From: Solibacillus ferritrahens
GTDB taxonomy: Bacteria > Bacillota > Bacilli > Bacillales_A > Planococcaceae
Length of the DNA: 64,000 nt
Assembly (NCBI RefSeq): GCF_037027585.1
Contig: NZ_JAXCLE010000008.1
Span: 62,001 to 126,000 of the forward strand
Reading direction: 5' to 3'
The notes under the pieces: generated by a model
Databases searched by the model: none
Seen by the model: the letters and a program-made list of their open reading frames with translations, nothing else
Told to the model about the DNA's origin: nothing
In this document: positions 26,168 to 35,292 of the stretch, piece by piece
How positions within the stretch are numbered: the first letter of the stretch is position 1
Layout: every line of letters starts with the position of its first letter
Translations under genes and position numbers: made by a program

Positions 26168-27652
26168 CTATGCTTTTTGTAAACCTAGTGCCTTAGTTGT
26201 TGTTTCGTGTACTTCTTTAAGAAGTGCTGTATTTTCAACAAGGTTTTCGCCATAAGAAGGAATCATTTCCTTGATCTTAGGCTCCCAAGATTTTAATTCT
26301 TGTGGGAAACATTGTTTGATTACTTTTAACATTACAGATACTGCTGTAGAAGCACCTGGAGATGCACCAAGTAATGCTGCAATTGATCCGTCGTGTGCAG
26401 TTACAACCTCAGTACCGAATTGTAAAGTACCTTTACCAGCGTCTGTGTCTTTAATAACTTGTACACGTTGACCTGCTACACTGATCTCCCAGTCTTCTGA
26501 TTTTGCAGTAGGTATGAATTGACGTAATTCATTCATACGAGCTTCTTTTGAAAGAACTAATTGAGAAACTAAATATTTGCTTAACGCCATCTCTTTTGCA
26601 CCACAAGCAAGTAATGTCAATAAGTTATGCGGTTTAATAGAAGCAAATAAGTCCATATTTGAACCTGTTTTCAAGAATTTCGGAGAGAAGCCTGCAAACG
26701 GTCCAAATAACAATGACTTTTGACCATCGATATAGCGAGTATCTAAGTGAGGTACTGACATCGGTGGTGCACCAACTGCTGCTTTACCGTATACTTTTGC
26801 ATGGTGTTGGTTAATAATTTCTTCATTTGTACAAACTAGGAATAAACCTGAAATTGGGAATCCACCGATGTGTTTTGATTCAGGAATGCCAGACTTTTGC
26901 AGTAACTCTAGGCTACCACCACCAGCTCCTAAGAACACAAATTTTGCCGTATGGTATTCTACTTTACCACTTTCCTTGTCATGAACCTTTACTTCCCAAG
27001 AACCATCTTTTAAACGTTTTACGTCAGTAACATTATGATTGTAGTTTACATCTACATCTTGTTTTTGTAAGTTTGCGATTAAAGTACGAGTTAATGCACC
27101 AAAGTTTACGTCAGTTCCAGAGTCAATTTTAGTTGCAGCGATTGGCTCATTTGATTTACGCTCATTCATAATTAATGGAATCCATTGTTTCAGTGTTTCA
27201 GGATCATCAGAGAACTCCATACCTTCGAATAATGGATTAGCAGTCATTGCTGCATGACGCTTTTTAAGATACTCTACATTGCTAGCACCTTGTACCATAC
27301 TCATATGTGGTAATGGCATAATGAAGTTTTCTGGTTTTTCGATTTGCTTTGTGTTAACTAGATGAGACCAGAATTGTAGTGAATCCTGGAATTGTGTGTT
27401 AACGTTAATAGCTTTTGTAATATCGATTGTTCCGTCTTTTTTCTCGCTTGTATAGTTAAGCTCACATAAAGCTGCATGCCCAGTTCCGGCATTGTTTAAT
27501 TCGTGAGAGCTCTCCTCACCCGCTTTTGCTAAATTTTCAAAAACTTTGATTTTCCAATCCGGAGCCAATTCTTTAAGCATTGTACCTAAAGTTGCACTCA
27601 TAATTCCGGCACCAATTAAGATAACGTCTGATTTTATATGCTGGTTACTCAT
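26168..27652 (-). CDS. mqo: Malate:quinone oxidoreductase
   Basis: Membrane-associated FAD enzyme that oxidises malate to oxaloacetate and passes electrons to quinone. An FAD dinucleotide-binding start (VILIGAGIMSATLG) is followed by SSHELNNAGTGHAALCELNY and, later, GGFPISGLFL. The C-terminus carries the Mqo pattern LLGASPGASTAVSVML. At 494 aa it is full length. AAGG precedes the ATG. A cre-like site lies about 40 bases upstream. Confidence 0.96.
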   Translation of the reverse strand: MSNQHIKSDVILIGAGIMSATLGTMLKELAPDWKIKVFENLAKAGEESSHELNNAGTGHAALCELNYTSEKKDGTIDITKAINVNTQFQDSLQFWSHLVNTKQIEKPENFIMPLPHMSMVQGASNVEYLKKRHAAMTANPLFEGMEFSDDPETLKQWIPLIMNERKSNEPIAATKIDSGTDVNFGALTRTLIANLQKQDVDVNYNHNVTDVKRLKDGSWEVKVHDKESGKVEYHTAKFVFLGAGGGSLELLQKSGIPESKHIGGFPISGLFLVCTNEEIINQHHAKVYGKAAVGAPPMSVPHLDTRYIDGQKSLLFGPFAGFSPKFLKTGSNMDLFASIKPHNLLTLLACGAKEMALSKYLVSQLVLSKEARMNELRQFIPTAKSEDWEISVAGQRVQVIKDTDAGKGTLQFGTEVVTAHDGSIAALLGASPGASTAVSVMLKVIKQCFPQELKSWEPKIKEMIPSYGENLVENTALLKEVHETTTKALGLQKA

Positions 27653-28157
27653 TTTTACCTTCCCTTTATATATATTAAGATTTTTAGAATAATGTAAGCG
27701 CTCTAATTTACTATCGACAATCTAAAAAAGGAAGCGTGTCCATTCATTCTAGATCTGTTATTACCTTATTGTAGTGTAACACAATTGCGAAAAGATTAAA
27801 ATATATACAGATTGCTGTAAGTACGCATGTGAAAAGGTTGACATTTGCGAGAAAAGTTTAAGCATTTTTAAGCAATTTCCGTATTATAGGAAGATAAATT
27901 ATTTTTATTTTCTAACAATTACAGCGTGTTTTTTCAATATTTTTAAGTTATATTTATTAAGAATGTTCTTTTCCTTCTATTGTATACTCATAAATCCATT
28001 ATAAATAATAAGAATATTTTGTGAGAATGTTAATCATCATTCTTTGCATATAATAGGGAAATAGGATAAATATTATAAGCAAGACATGACAAATATAAAT
28101 AGTTCATTACAGAAATTCAAGTTAAAATTAGATTTGAATGAGATTAGGGGGATGTTT
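27653..28157. other. Divergent intergenic region, mqo / degV
   Basis: About 500 AT-rich bases between divergent genes. I see the cre-like site near mqo and a short inverted repeat (GAATG...CATTC) near 28023-28042. I find no ORF with a ribosome site other than an open extension of degV, and no clear hairpin terminator. Confidence 0.5.
27693..27706 (-). promoter_or_regulatory. cre-like site upstream of mqo
   Basis: TGTAAGCGCTCTAA matches the CcpA catabolite-responsive element TGAAAGCGCTTTCA at 11 of 14 positions, with a perfect AAGCGCT core. Its place 40 bases before the mqo start suits carbon catabolite repression of this TCA-linked enzyme. Confidence 0.5.
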
Positions 28158-29006
28158 ATGAAAATTTTTGCAGATAGTGGATCAGACTTATCAAAATCTT
28201 TTTTTGATAATGAAGATGTTCATCTTTTCCCACTACGCGTATTAGTAAGAGGCGTTGAGTATGATGATATTATTGGCATTTCGACAGACCAAGTATACGC
28301 TGCCATTGGTGAAGGTGAACAACCAAAAACATCACAAGTTTCATTGGAAGTTTTTTTAAACACATTTGAACAATTAGCAAAATCAGGAGAAGAAGGTATC
28401 TATTTAGCCTTTTCATCTGAGTTGTCTGGTACATGCCAAACAGCCATACTCGCAAAAAACCAGGTAATGGAAAATTATCCTGATTTGAAATTGGCTATTA
28501 TTGATACAAAGTGTGCTTCCTTCGGCTTAGGTTTAGTTGTAAAAGAGGCAGTTCGATTAAATAAATTGGGCATGGAATTTGAAGAAGCTGTAGATCAACT
28601 AACAGCAATGGCGAATTCAATGGAGCATTTGTTTACTGTTGGGGATTTAAATTATTTGGCAAAAGGTGGACGTGTTTCGAAATCAAGTGCTTTTATGGGT
28701 GGGTTACTAAATATTAAACCGATTCTAAATATGGAAGATGGCAAACTTATTCCTCTTGAGAAAACACGTGGCTTTAAAAAAGCTACTCAACGAATGATTG
28801 CACTGATGAAAGAACGCGGTGGCGACTTTACAAATAAAGTAGTGGGTATTTCCCATAGTAATGATGAAGAATTAATGCTTGAAGTAAAAGCTGCCATTCA
28901 AGATGCACTACAACCAAAGGCAATTGAAACGACAACAATCGGTGCTGTAATTGGTGCACATGTTGGTCGTGGCACTATCGCCATTTTCTTTACAGATAAC
29001 AAATAA
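28158..29006 (+). CDS. DegV family fatty-acid-binding protein
   Basis: DegV/FakB proteins hold a fatty acid for phosphorylation by FakA. The N-terminus MKIFADSGSDLSKSFF carries the DSxxDL pattern; FSSELSGTCQTA and the SKSSAFMGGLLNIKPIL motif are typical. Start ATG 28158 has GGGGG six bases upstream, giving 282 aa; the frame is open 24 codons further without support. Confidence 0.9.
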   Translation: MKIFADSGSDLSKSFFDNEDVHLFPLRVLVRGVEYDDIIGISTDQVYAAIGEGEQPKTSQVSLEVFLNTFEQLAKSGEEGIYLAFSSELSGTCQTAILAKNQVMENYPDLKLAIIDTKCASFGLGLVVKEAVRLNKLGMEFEEAVDQLTAMANSMEHLFTVGDLNYLAKGGRVSKSSAFMGGLLNIKPILNMEDGKLIPLEKTRGFKKATQRMIALMKERGGDFTNKVVGISHSNDEELMLEVKAAIQDALQPKAIETTTIGAVIGAHVGRGTIAIFFTDNK

Positions 29007-29017
29007 AATACAGTAAG

Positions 29018-29053
29018 AAAGCTGTCTGGAAATTAATCCAAGACAGCTTTTTC
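29018..29053 (+). terminator. Terminator of degV
   Basis: Stem AAAGCTGTCT (29018-29027) with AGACAGCTTT (29041-29050), then T residues. Confidence 0.85.
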
Positions 29054-29055
29054 CC

Positions 29056-29301
29056 TTATATGAAGAATAGTCCCGCTAGCGCAATACCAGTAATTGCTCC
29101 TAATGCAATACCATAGCCAAAGCCGGCGCCACCAAAGCCCCAAAAACCTATACCATACCCATTATTGTCCGGCATAAGCCAAACTTGCCGATTATCAACC
29201 TTTGTAATCCGGCCAACATGTGTATTTCCGCAATTATCGTTTATTCTTACCCGTTTCCCCTGATATTGACAGCATAAATTATATGCATCTCGTGGATTCA
29301 T
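29056..29301 (-). CDS. Small protein with KOW/Sm-like start and glycine-rich membrane segment
   Basis: An 81-residue protein. The first 50 residues (GKRVRIND..HVGRITKVDNRQVWLMP) look like a small beta-barrel. A glycine-rich hydrophobic tail follows (GFWGFGGAGFGYGIALGAITGIALAGLFF). The cysteine pair NLCCQY is near the start. GGGAGG precedes the ATG. Similar short proteins occur in Bacillales, but I know of no function. Confidence 0.7.
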   Translation of the reverse strand: MNPRDAYNLCCQYQGKRVRINDNCGNTHVGRITKVDNRQVWLMPDNNGYGIGFWGFGGAGFGYGIALGAITGIALAGLFFI

Positions 29302-29402
29302 CGTTGTACCTCCCTTCCATACTTTTTTCTACTATATGTTTAAGCTTTAAGCACATACGAGCCTATCGTCTAAGTCATATACTAAAGAAAAGGGAGGAAA
29401 TC

Positions 29403-30146
29403 ATGCCAATTCTCGATACAAAACTGTTATTTGAAAAAAATGATCAGCGTGAACAACTTGCCTATCACTCTGTACAGTCCATCTTTCCTCAGCAGTCACC
29501 CGAGGCTGTTCAATATGAGCTGTTACAACAAGGATTGCTTCAAAATGGTGAATTGCCCTTAACATTAGATGTTTGGCAAATCACTGAGAGGTTGCTTGAA
29601 CAACTTATGCAGGCATGGGATGGACCGGATGTGCCCATCGCTATTTTGCCTATTAAAAATGGCTTTGTAAAAAATGGCGTCGCCTATCCATTCGGTATTT
29701 GTTTATTTATTTCATCACGGGTCACGATAAAGGAACTGCATGCCCTATTTGCCCATGAGTATCATCATATTTGTAGGCGACGCTTCATTACGGAACCTCC
29801 CACATTGCTTGATTCGGTAATTCTGGAAGGTTTAGCGGAGCATGCAGTTGAAAGTTTATTTGGAGAGTACGCTATAAGTTCATGGACGAAGCGGTACTCT
29901 ATGGTAGAAGCAATTAGCTACTGGAACTCCTACTTTACCCCTGCACTGCATATACGGGGATTACATGAACATAGAGCTTATTTGTTTGGAGATATGACTT
30001 TAAATTTACCGCCTTGGGTTGGCTATTGTATAGGTTATAGAATTGTGGAAGCCTTTCAAAAAAACAAGGGATTTCACGATATAAATCAACTACTAACATT
30101 ACCCTCTGAATACCTAATAGCTGGGGCTGAATTTAAAAAGAAGTAA
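29403..30146 (+). CDS. DUF2268 putative zinc protease
   Basis: A 247-residue cytosolic protein with the zinc-protease motif HEYHH (in LFAHEYHHICRRR) and a downstream Glu-containing segment (ILEGLAEHAVESLFG) that could supply the third ligand, as in DUF2268 proteins. ATG 29403 has GGGAGGAAA upstream; the frame is open 61 codons further but that part overlaps the divergent gene and does not look like protein sequence. The substrate is unknown. Confidence 0.82.
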   Translation: MPILDTKLLFEKNDQREQLAYHSVQSIFPQQSPEAVQYELLQQGLLQNGELPLTLDVWQITERLLEQLMQAWDGPDVPIAILPIKNGFVKNGVAYPFGICLFISSRVTIKELHALFAHEYHHICRRRFITEPPTLLDSVILEGLAEHAVESLFGEYAISSWTKRYSMVEAISYWNSYFTPALHIRGLHEHRAYLFGDMTLNLPPWVGYCIGYRIVEAFQKNKGFHDINQLLTLPSEYLIAGAEFKKK

Positions 30147-30170
30147 CCGACTAAAATTAATCGGTTACTT
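30141..30170. terminator. Shared terminator of DUF2268 gene and PPIase gene
   Basis: Perfect 10-bp stem AAGTAACCGA (30141-30150) with TCGGTTACTT (30161-30170) over the DUF2268 stop; the better T run is on the minus strand. Confidence 0.75.
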
Positions 30171-30175
30171 CATTG

Positions 30176-30817
30176 CTATTTTTGTACAACTGGCTCTGGA
30201 TAATCAAAACCTTTTGTATCTACTTCTACAGTTTTCATTTTTTGATCTTCTATAGGTTTATCGCTACCATCCCGCTCGACTGCAACGATTTTATCGATAA
30301 CTTCCATTCCTTCAATAACCTCACCGAATGAAGCATAATCGCCATCTAAATGGGATGCTGGCTCTACCATGATAAAAAACTGGGAACCTGCTGAATCCGG
30401 CTGGTTTGTTCGCGCCATTGATAAAACACCACGGTCATGAGTCAGTGTATTTTCAAAGCCATTTGATGAAAATTCCCCTTTAATTGAATAGTCGGGACCT
30501 CCCATACCTGTTCCGTCTGGGTCTCCACCTTGTACCATAAATCCTGGAATAACACGGTGAAAAATTAACCCATCATAAAAGCCGTTCTCTACTAGAGAAA
30601 TAAAGTTGGCCACTGTATTTGGGGCAACTTTCGGCTCTAATTCAATGACGATTTTTTCGTCATTTTCCATCGTAATCGTCACGATCGGATTTTCTGTTAT
30701 AGCAGCTGTGTAGTCTTCCGCGCTTCCTTGCTCGGTATTATCTGTTGTTTCAGTACCACAAGCAGTTAAAACCAACATTATACTAGCCATAAAAAGCATC
30801 CAATAAAACTTCTTCAT
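30176..30817 (-). CDS. Cyclophilin-type peptidyl-prolyl isomerase lipoprotein
   Basis: Extracytoplasmic folding helper that isomerises proline peptide bonds. A lipoprotein signal ends in LTAC (cysteine ~ residue 20); the cyclophilin domain contains FHRVIPGFMVQGGDPDGTG and SQFFIM. ATG 30817 has GAGGAG upstream; a further 12 codons are open but would disrupt the signal peptide. Confidence 0.93.
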   Translation of the reverse strand: MKKFYWMLFMASIMLVLTACGTETTDNTEQGSAEDYTAAITENPIVTITMENDEKIVIELEPKVAPNTVANFISLVENGFYDGLIFHRVIPGFMVQGGDPDGTGMGGPDYSIKGEFSSNGFENTLTHDRGVLSMARTNQPDSAGSQFFIMVEPASHLDGDYASFGEVIEGMEVIDKIVAVERDGSDKPIEDQKMKTVEVDTKGFDYPEPVVQK

Positions 30818-30904
30818 TAAAAACTCACTCCTCTTCCAATATAATTCCATCATACTATGGAAGCGTGATAAAGAGCACTGAATCTTATAGAGTTTTTATA
30901 TAAA

Positions 30905-30942
30905 AATCACCTAATCATTGCTATAGCAATGATTAGGTGATT
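30905..30942 (-). terminator. Terminator of the alcohol dehydrogenase gene
   Basis: Perfect 38-base palindrome (19-bp arms) 21 bases beyond the stop, followed on the minus strand by T residues. Confidence 0.88.
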
Positions 30943-30963
30943 CATAAATTATAAAGCTATTTA

Positions 30964-32103
30964 TTACGGTTTTAATATAAACTTAATGCTTTGATCTTCA
31001 TGATCGTGGAACTTTTTATAGGCATCACTTGCTTCAGATAATGGCACTTTATGCGTGATAATCTCTGTTGGATCAATCTTTCCTTCAGCAACCATTTCAT
31101 ACAGCATTGGACTATAGTGTATTGCTGGTGCTTGACCCATTTTCACTGTTACATTGCGTTCAAATATATTGCCTAATGGGAACATGTTGTACTTTGAACC
31201 ATATACACCTGTCAGCTGAATTGTACCAAACTTTCGAACAGCTTTTATACCCACATCAATCGCACTTAGTGTCCCACCCTGCAATTTCAGTTTTTGCTGT
31301 GCCTTCTCTACCAACGACATTTTACCGTCCATTCCTACACAGTCTATTACCACATCTGCTCCTCCATGTGTTATTTCATGAAGGTGATTACCAACATCAT
31401 CAAAATCATCAAAGTTAAATATTTCAACATTATTTGTTCGTTTTGCATGGTCTAGACGATATGAAAGAGGATCTACTACTAACACTCGTTTAGCACCTTT
31501 CATCCAGGCAAACTTTTGCACCATTAAACCAATTGGTCCTGAACCTAATACAATGACTGTATCGCCCTTTTTCACTCCTGAATGCTCTACACTCCAATAG
31601 GCAGTAGGCAATACATCCGATATAAATAGGAGTGCCTCATCCTCTAACTCACAGTTATCTGGTACTTTAAATGGTATGAAGTTCCCGTATGGTACACGCA
31701 GGTATTCCGCCTGTCCACCTGGGAAATTGCCGTAACGCTCTGTATATCCAAAATAGGCACCGGAGTCAATAGCCGGATTTTCATTGGCATTGTCACATTG
31801 GCTTTCCAACTGATTTTGGCAGTAGAAGCATTCGCCGCAAGCAACATTAAAAGGAATAACGACTCGATCTCCTTTTTTAACTTTCGTCACATCAGGTCCG
31901 ACTTCTTCCACGATTCCCATAGGTTCATGTCCAATAACAAAATCCTCTCGTGCCGGAACAGCGCCGCGATAAATATGGAGATCTGACCCGCAAATTGCCG
32001 TTGAGGTAATACGTACAATAATGTCATCTGGCTTTTCAATTTTTGCATCCGGAACTTCTTTTACTTCTACTTTTTTGGCACCTTGATATGTTACTGCTTT
32101 CAA
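30964..32103 (-). CDS. Zinc-dependent alcohol dehydrogenase, formaldehyde-dehydrogenase-like
   Basis: Medium-chain dehydrogenase that oxidises an alcohol or aldehyde with NAD(P). Catalytic zinc ligands are in AICGSDLH and GHEPMG; the structural zinc site is CGECFYCQNQLESQC; the cofactor loop is VLGSGPIGLMV. At 379 aa with the FDH-like insertion (NENPAIDSGAYFGYTERYG) it resembles glutathione-independent formaldehyde dehydrogenases. A weak cre-like sequence lies near 32238-32251. Confidence 0.9.
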   Translation of the reverse strand: MKAVTYQGAKKVEVKEVPDAKIEKPDDIIVRITSTAICGSDLHIYRGAVPAREDFVIGHEPMGIVEEVGPDVTKVKKGDRVVIPFNVACGECFYCQNQLESQCDNANENPAIDSGAYFGYTERYGNFPGGQAEYLRVPYGNFIPFKVPDNCELEDEALLFISDVLPTAYWSVEHSGVKKGDTVIVLGSGPIGLMVQKFAWMKGAKRVLVVDPLSYRLDHAKRTNNVEIFNFDDFDDVGNHLHEITHGGADVVIDCVGMDGKMSLVEKAQQKLKLQGGTLSAIDVGIKAVRKFGTIQLTGVYGSKYNMFPLGNIFERNVTVKMGQAPAIHYSPMLYEMVAEGKIDPTEIITHKVPLSEASDAYKKFHDHEDQSIKFILKP

Positions 32104-32260
32104 AAAGATCCCTCCTGCTGGATAAAGTATTAGAATTAAACTTCAACAAAGTCATTCTGTAAGTTATTTACCCTGATGTAAAAAAATTATACATAAAAAT
32201 AAAAATACACTAATTCAAAAGAGAATTAGTACTTGATTGTTAGCGCTTTTTAAATTAGGT

Positions 32261-32776
32261 TTAACGACTACCATAGTCTGTTACTTCTTTTAAAGCTTTT
32301 TCCTCTAATGGAATACGAATGGAGAGAATGATTAAATTTAAAATAGTAAAACAGATTGCTGTAAAATACGCTTGAAACATGAGTGGTATTACAGCAATTT
32401 CTAGGCAGACAACTAGGTAATTGGGATGTCGAATATAGGAATAGGGTCCTTTAACAACAACGTTTGCTCCTGGTAATATTATAATTTTTGTATTCCAAAA
32501 TGGTCCTAGAGAAGCTAAACACCATACTCTTAGTAGTTGTAATAACAAAAAGATGAACAATAAAATATAATGTGGTGTAAGTTGTCCATTAAAGTATATT
32601 ACCTCTACAATAAGGCTTATGAAGAAACTCACATGGAGTAAAATCATGAATGGATAATGGGAAGCACCAACCTCATATGCCCCCTTCGCCAGCATCGACT
32701 TTTCATTTCTTTTGGCTATAAGCAGTTCTACTAATCTTTGTATAATAATAAAAGCTAGTACTAAATAAAAAAACAG
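32261..32776 (-). CDS. bpsB: Isoprenylcysteine carboxyl methyltransferase-like enzyme, probable CUG start
   Basis: Membrane methyltransferase of the ICMT family; its Bacillus subtilis counterpart (BpsB/YpbQ) methylates the product of the neighbouring type III PKS. Family motifs are GPYSYIRHPNYLVVCLEI and the C-terminal EEKALKEV. The first ATG (32695) would remove the first membrane helix. In the same frame, CTG 32774-32776 has GGAGG seven bases upstream and gives LFFYLVLAFIIIQRLVELL..., restoring a 171-residue protein close to family length. No ATG, GTG or TTG lies between them. It begins one base after the PKS stop. Confidence 0.82.
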   Translation of the reverse strand: MFFYLVLAFIIIQRLVELLIAKRNEKSMLAKGAYEVGASHYPFMILLHVSFFISLIVEVIYFNGQLTPHYILLFIFLLLQLLRVWCLASLGPFWNTKIIILPGANVVVKGPYSYIRHPNYLVVCLEIAVIPLMFQAYFTAICFTILNLIILSIRIPLEEKALKEVTDYGSR

Positions 32777-32777
32777 T

Positions 32778-33860
32778 TTACTCCCTCCATTCTAATAAAA
32801 CTACTTCTCCACTAAAGCCAGGACCTAAAGCTACTAAGAGACCAAGTGTGTTTTGCTTATTTTTCTTTAGCATATATTCCTCTAACACATAAAGTACCGT
32901 TGGTGATGACATGTTTCCATTTGCCTGTAATATTTCACGTGAAACATTTGTATGCTCTGATGTGAGCTGAAGTGCTTCTTCATATGCTTGTAACACTTTT
33001 TTCCCACCAGGATGTGCAACAAAATTAACTATTTGCTCGGGTAAAACATCATGATTATTTAAAAACTCATGAATAAACGGACCAAGCCATTTTGAAATAA
33101 TAACGGGTATGTTTTTGGAAAATACTACATGCAATCCACTATTTTTTACATCCCACCCCATTACATCTTCAGAATCCGGCATCCATTTGGAGCCTCGTCC
33201 AATAATATGAGGGACTGCTATATCCTGTCCAAACTCCACATTGTCCCCACATACGAGAGCACATGCAGCACCATCTGCAAATAACGATGCTCCTACTAAA
33301 TTACTTTTTGAATAGTCTTCTTTTTGGAATGTGAGACTGCATAGTTCCACACATACGACGAGCACTTTGGCATTTGGATAAGCTTTGCAATAATCAAATG
33401 CTCTACTAATACCCGATGCCCCACCAGCACAACCTAAACCCCATATCGGAATTCGAACAAGTTGATTGGAAAATGGGAGGATATTCATTACCCGCGCCTC
33501 TATGCTAGGCGTAGAAATGCCTGTACTACTAATAAAGAATATGGCATCGATATCTTCAGTAGAGATATCCTCTTTTAAAAACGCCCGATTTGTTAAACAT
33601 TTCTTAATTACTTCCACACTATATTCTGTAGCTAATTGAATATAAAGCTCATTACGTTCTTCAAAAGTATGTTCTTCTCGATACCAATCAGGTGGAACAC
33701 AGAAATTACGCGTCTTTATTTCACCATTTTCAAAAACCTTCAATAATCGATCTAGTCTTGAAATCTTATGTTGAAAAAGCTCTTTCGTTAGTTGCTCAAT
33801 ATTAGATTGAGCTAAAGTGAATGGCGGTTTATATGAACTAACTGAAGCGATTTTTGGAAT
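32778..33860 (-). CDS. bpsA: Type III polyketide synthase, probable AUU start
   Basis: Chalcone-synthase-like enzyme that extends a fatty acyl-CoA with malonyl-CoA to alkylpyrones. The triad is visible: Cys in GLGCAGGASG, His in NFVAHPGGKK, Asn in LQANGNMSSP. The first TTG (33743) would delete a conserved ~40-residue N-terminus. Translating upstream in frame gives PKIASVSSYKPPFTL..., ending at three consecutive ATT codons (33858-33866) behind AAGGAG and an in-frame TAA (33873-33875). No standard start exists, so an ATT must be used; I take 33860 (8-base spacing). Length 360 aa fits the family. Confidence 0.88.
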   Translation of the reverse strand: MPKIASVSSYKPPFTLAQSNIEQLTKELFQHKISRLDRLLKVFENGEIKTRNFCVPPDWYREEHTFEERNELYIQLATEYSVEVIKKCLTNRAFLKEDISTEDIDAIFFISSTGISTPSIEARVMNILPFSNQLVRIPIWGLGCAGGASGISRAFDYCKAYPNAKVLVVCVELCSLTFQKEDYSKSNLVGASLFADGAACALVCGDNVEFGQDIAVPHIIGRGSKWMPDSEDVMGWDVKNSGLHVVFSKNIPVIISKWLGPFIHEFLNNHDVLPEQIVNFVAHPGGKKVLQAYEEALQLTSEHTNVSREILQANGNMSSPTVLYVLEEYMLKKNKQNTLGLLVALGPGFSGEVVLLEWRE

Positions 33861-33953
33861 AATAATTTCTCCTTATATGAGTTATTTTCTTTCAATGTAT
33901 TTATAAAGTGAAAAAAATATACAAAATATGGTGGAATTTATAAAACTGAAAAA

Positions 33954-33989
33954 TAATAGCACTATCCTTAATTTGGACGGTGCTATTAT
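33954..33989 (-). terminator. Terminator of the coat protein gene
   Basis: Hairpin AATAGCAC...GTGCTATT with inner TCC/GGA pairing, followed by T residues on the minus strand; 60 bases downstream of the cotD-like stop. Confidence 0.65.
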
Positions 33990-34048
33990 ATATTTTTTTC
34001 AATAAGCATTAAATGTCTATACGACATTTACTCTTGAAGCAGGTTTTA

Positions 34049-34384
34049 TTACCAACCTCTGCGTTTTGAACAACCACAGCCACCCGGTCTAAATGGCGTT
34101 CCACACATAGTATGAGTTTCATAGCATTCATTTCTTACGGATTCCGTATGTGGGAAATAATGCTGATTATGAATATGCTGTTGGTTAACCGTTGTTAAAT
34201 GGGACGGATGAACATGTGGTACCACCATATTCGATACATTTCTTTGAACATATTGTCTTGTAGGTGACATTTGTGGTGACCCAAATTGAGTTGGAGCTGT
34301 TTGAACCGGTAATTGCTGCCCATAATTTTGGAACCCTTGAACTCTTTCTTCATCAAATGATTCAAACCAGTTTCTATTAACCAA
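34049..34384 (-). CDS. Spore coat protein, CotD-like
   Basis: A 111-residue protein rich in His, Gln, Asn and Tyr. VVPHVHPSHLTTVNQQHIHN and HYFPHT closely follow the CotD pattern, and the tail has CGCSKRRG. Coat proteins of this type are deposited on the inner coat late in sporulation, so the host probably forms endospores. AGGAGG precedes the ATG. Confidence 0.85.
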   Translation of the reverse strand: MVNRNWFESFDEERVQGFQNYGQQLPVQTAPTQFGSPQMSPTRQYVQRNVSNMVVPHVHPSHLTTVNQQHIHNQHYFPHTESVRNECYETHTMCGTPFRPGGCGCSKRRGW

Positions 34385-34548
34385 TTATATCCTCCTTCCA
34401 TATTGTTGATGTTTCTTTACTAACGTATGAAAGGATTCCACTCGTACCTATTTAATTGCCTATAGTTCAAAATAATTTTTTAATATAGAAGAACTACAAA
34501 ACAATCTTAAATGGGTTTTTATAATAAAATAATTGTTTACTAACAAAC

Positions 34549-35292
34549 TTATTTAATCTTCTGAGTTACTGGGTCGTAAATTTTAGTCCATACTTCCTTA
34601 ACACCCGCCGCTGCATGTTCAGTAGCAAAATGGATGTGCTGTGATTCTGGCAGCTTTAAAATGGCGTCACAGGCATTTCCAACTGCAATGGCTGGATAGC
34701 CAAGTTTGAATAAACTGAGGTCATTTTCGGAGTCACCAGCTACAACAACTTTTCCTTTATATTGACACTTATTAAGTATATATGTGAGGGCAGCCCCTTT
34801 ATTAATATCAGCAGGAAGGACATCAACATCTTTGTCACTACTAAACACAATGTCCACTGCCAAATTAAGCTGTTGGACAGATTTTTTAAGTATTTGAACT
34901 TGCTTACTTTCTGCGAAATAAGCAAGGCGCCAAGGTGTAACTATAGGCTGTTGGGCAATTCCAATGGAAGCGGCTATTGTTTTAACCTGTTCAAAATCAT
35001 TTTGCTTAATATTGCTTGCCCAATCCTCGTCAAGCTCATATGTTGGACCAATATAAATAGAAGCCCCGACATCACATATTAAAATATCTGGCTTTGGCAG
35101 TTGTTCACGTTCAATTAAATCCAACGCGGACTGCTTATATCTTCCTGTAATATATATAAGAGATGTATTTTCCAGTGCTAACGTTTCCCACAGCTCTTTG
35201 TGGGATACTTTTTCACTAACAATTGTATTATCTAAATCTGTAGCTAAAATATGAGGTTTAAGGTAAGGATACGTAGGCATTTTTGCGTTCAT
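34549..35292 (-). CDS. HAD phosphatase, sucrose-phosphate phosphatase-like
   Basis: Likely removes the phosphate from the sugar-phosphate made by the upstream GT4 enzyme. HAD motifs: DLDNTI (nucleophile Asp), YITGRY (motif II), lysine in DINKGAAL, and VAGDSENDLSLF (motif IV). The cap and order of motifs match the sucrose-6-phosphate phosphatase group. The ATG overlaps the GT4 gene by 35 bases with AAAGGAG inside it, so the two are translationally coupled. The sugar itself is an inference. Confidence 0.75.
   Translation of the reverse strand: MNAKMPTYPYLKPHILATDLDNTIVSEKVSHKELWETLALENTSLIYITGRYKQSALDLIEREQLPKPDILICDVGASIYIGPTYELDEDWASNIKQNDFEQVKTIAASIGIAQQPIVTPWRLAYFAESKQVQILKKSVQQLNLAVDIVFSSDKDVDVLPADINKGAALTYILNKCQYKGKVVVAGDSENDLSLFKLGYPAIAVGNACDAILKLPESQHIHFATEHAAAGVKEVWTKIYDPVTQKIK

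Noticed and set aside
32238..32251. cre site upstream of the alcohol dehydrogenase
   Set aside because: Only the central GCGCTTT matches well; the flanks differ, so it is too weak to list.
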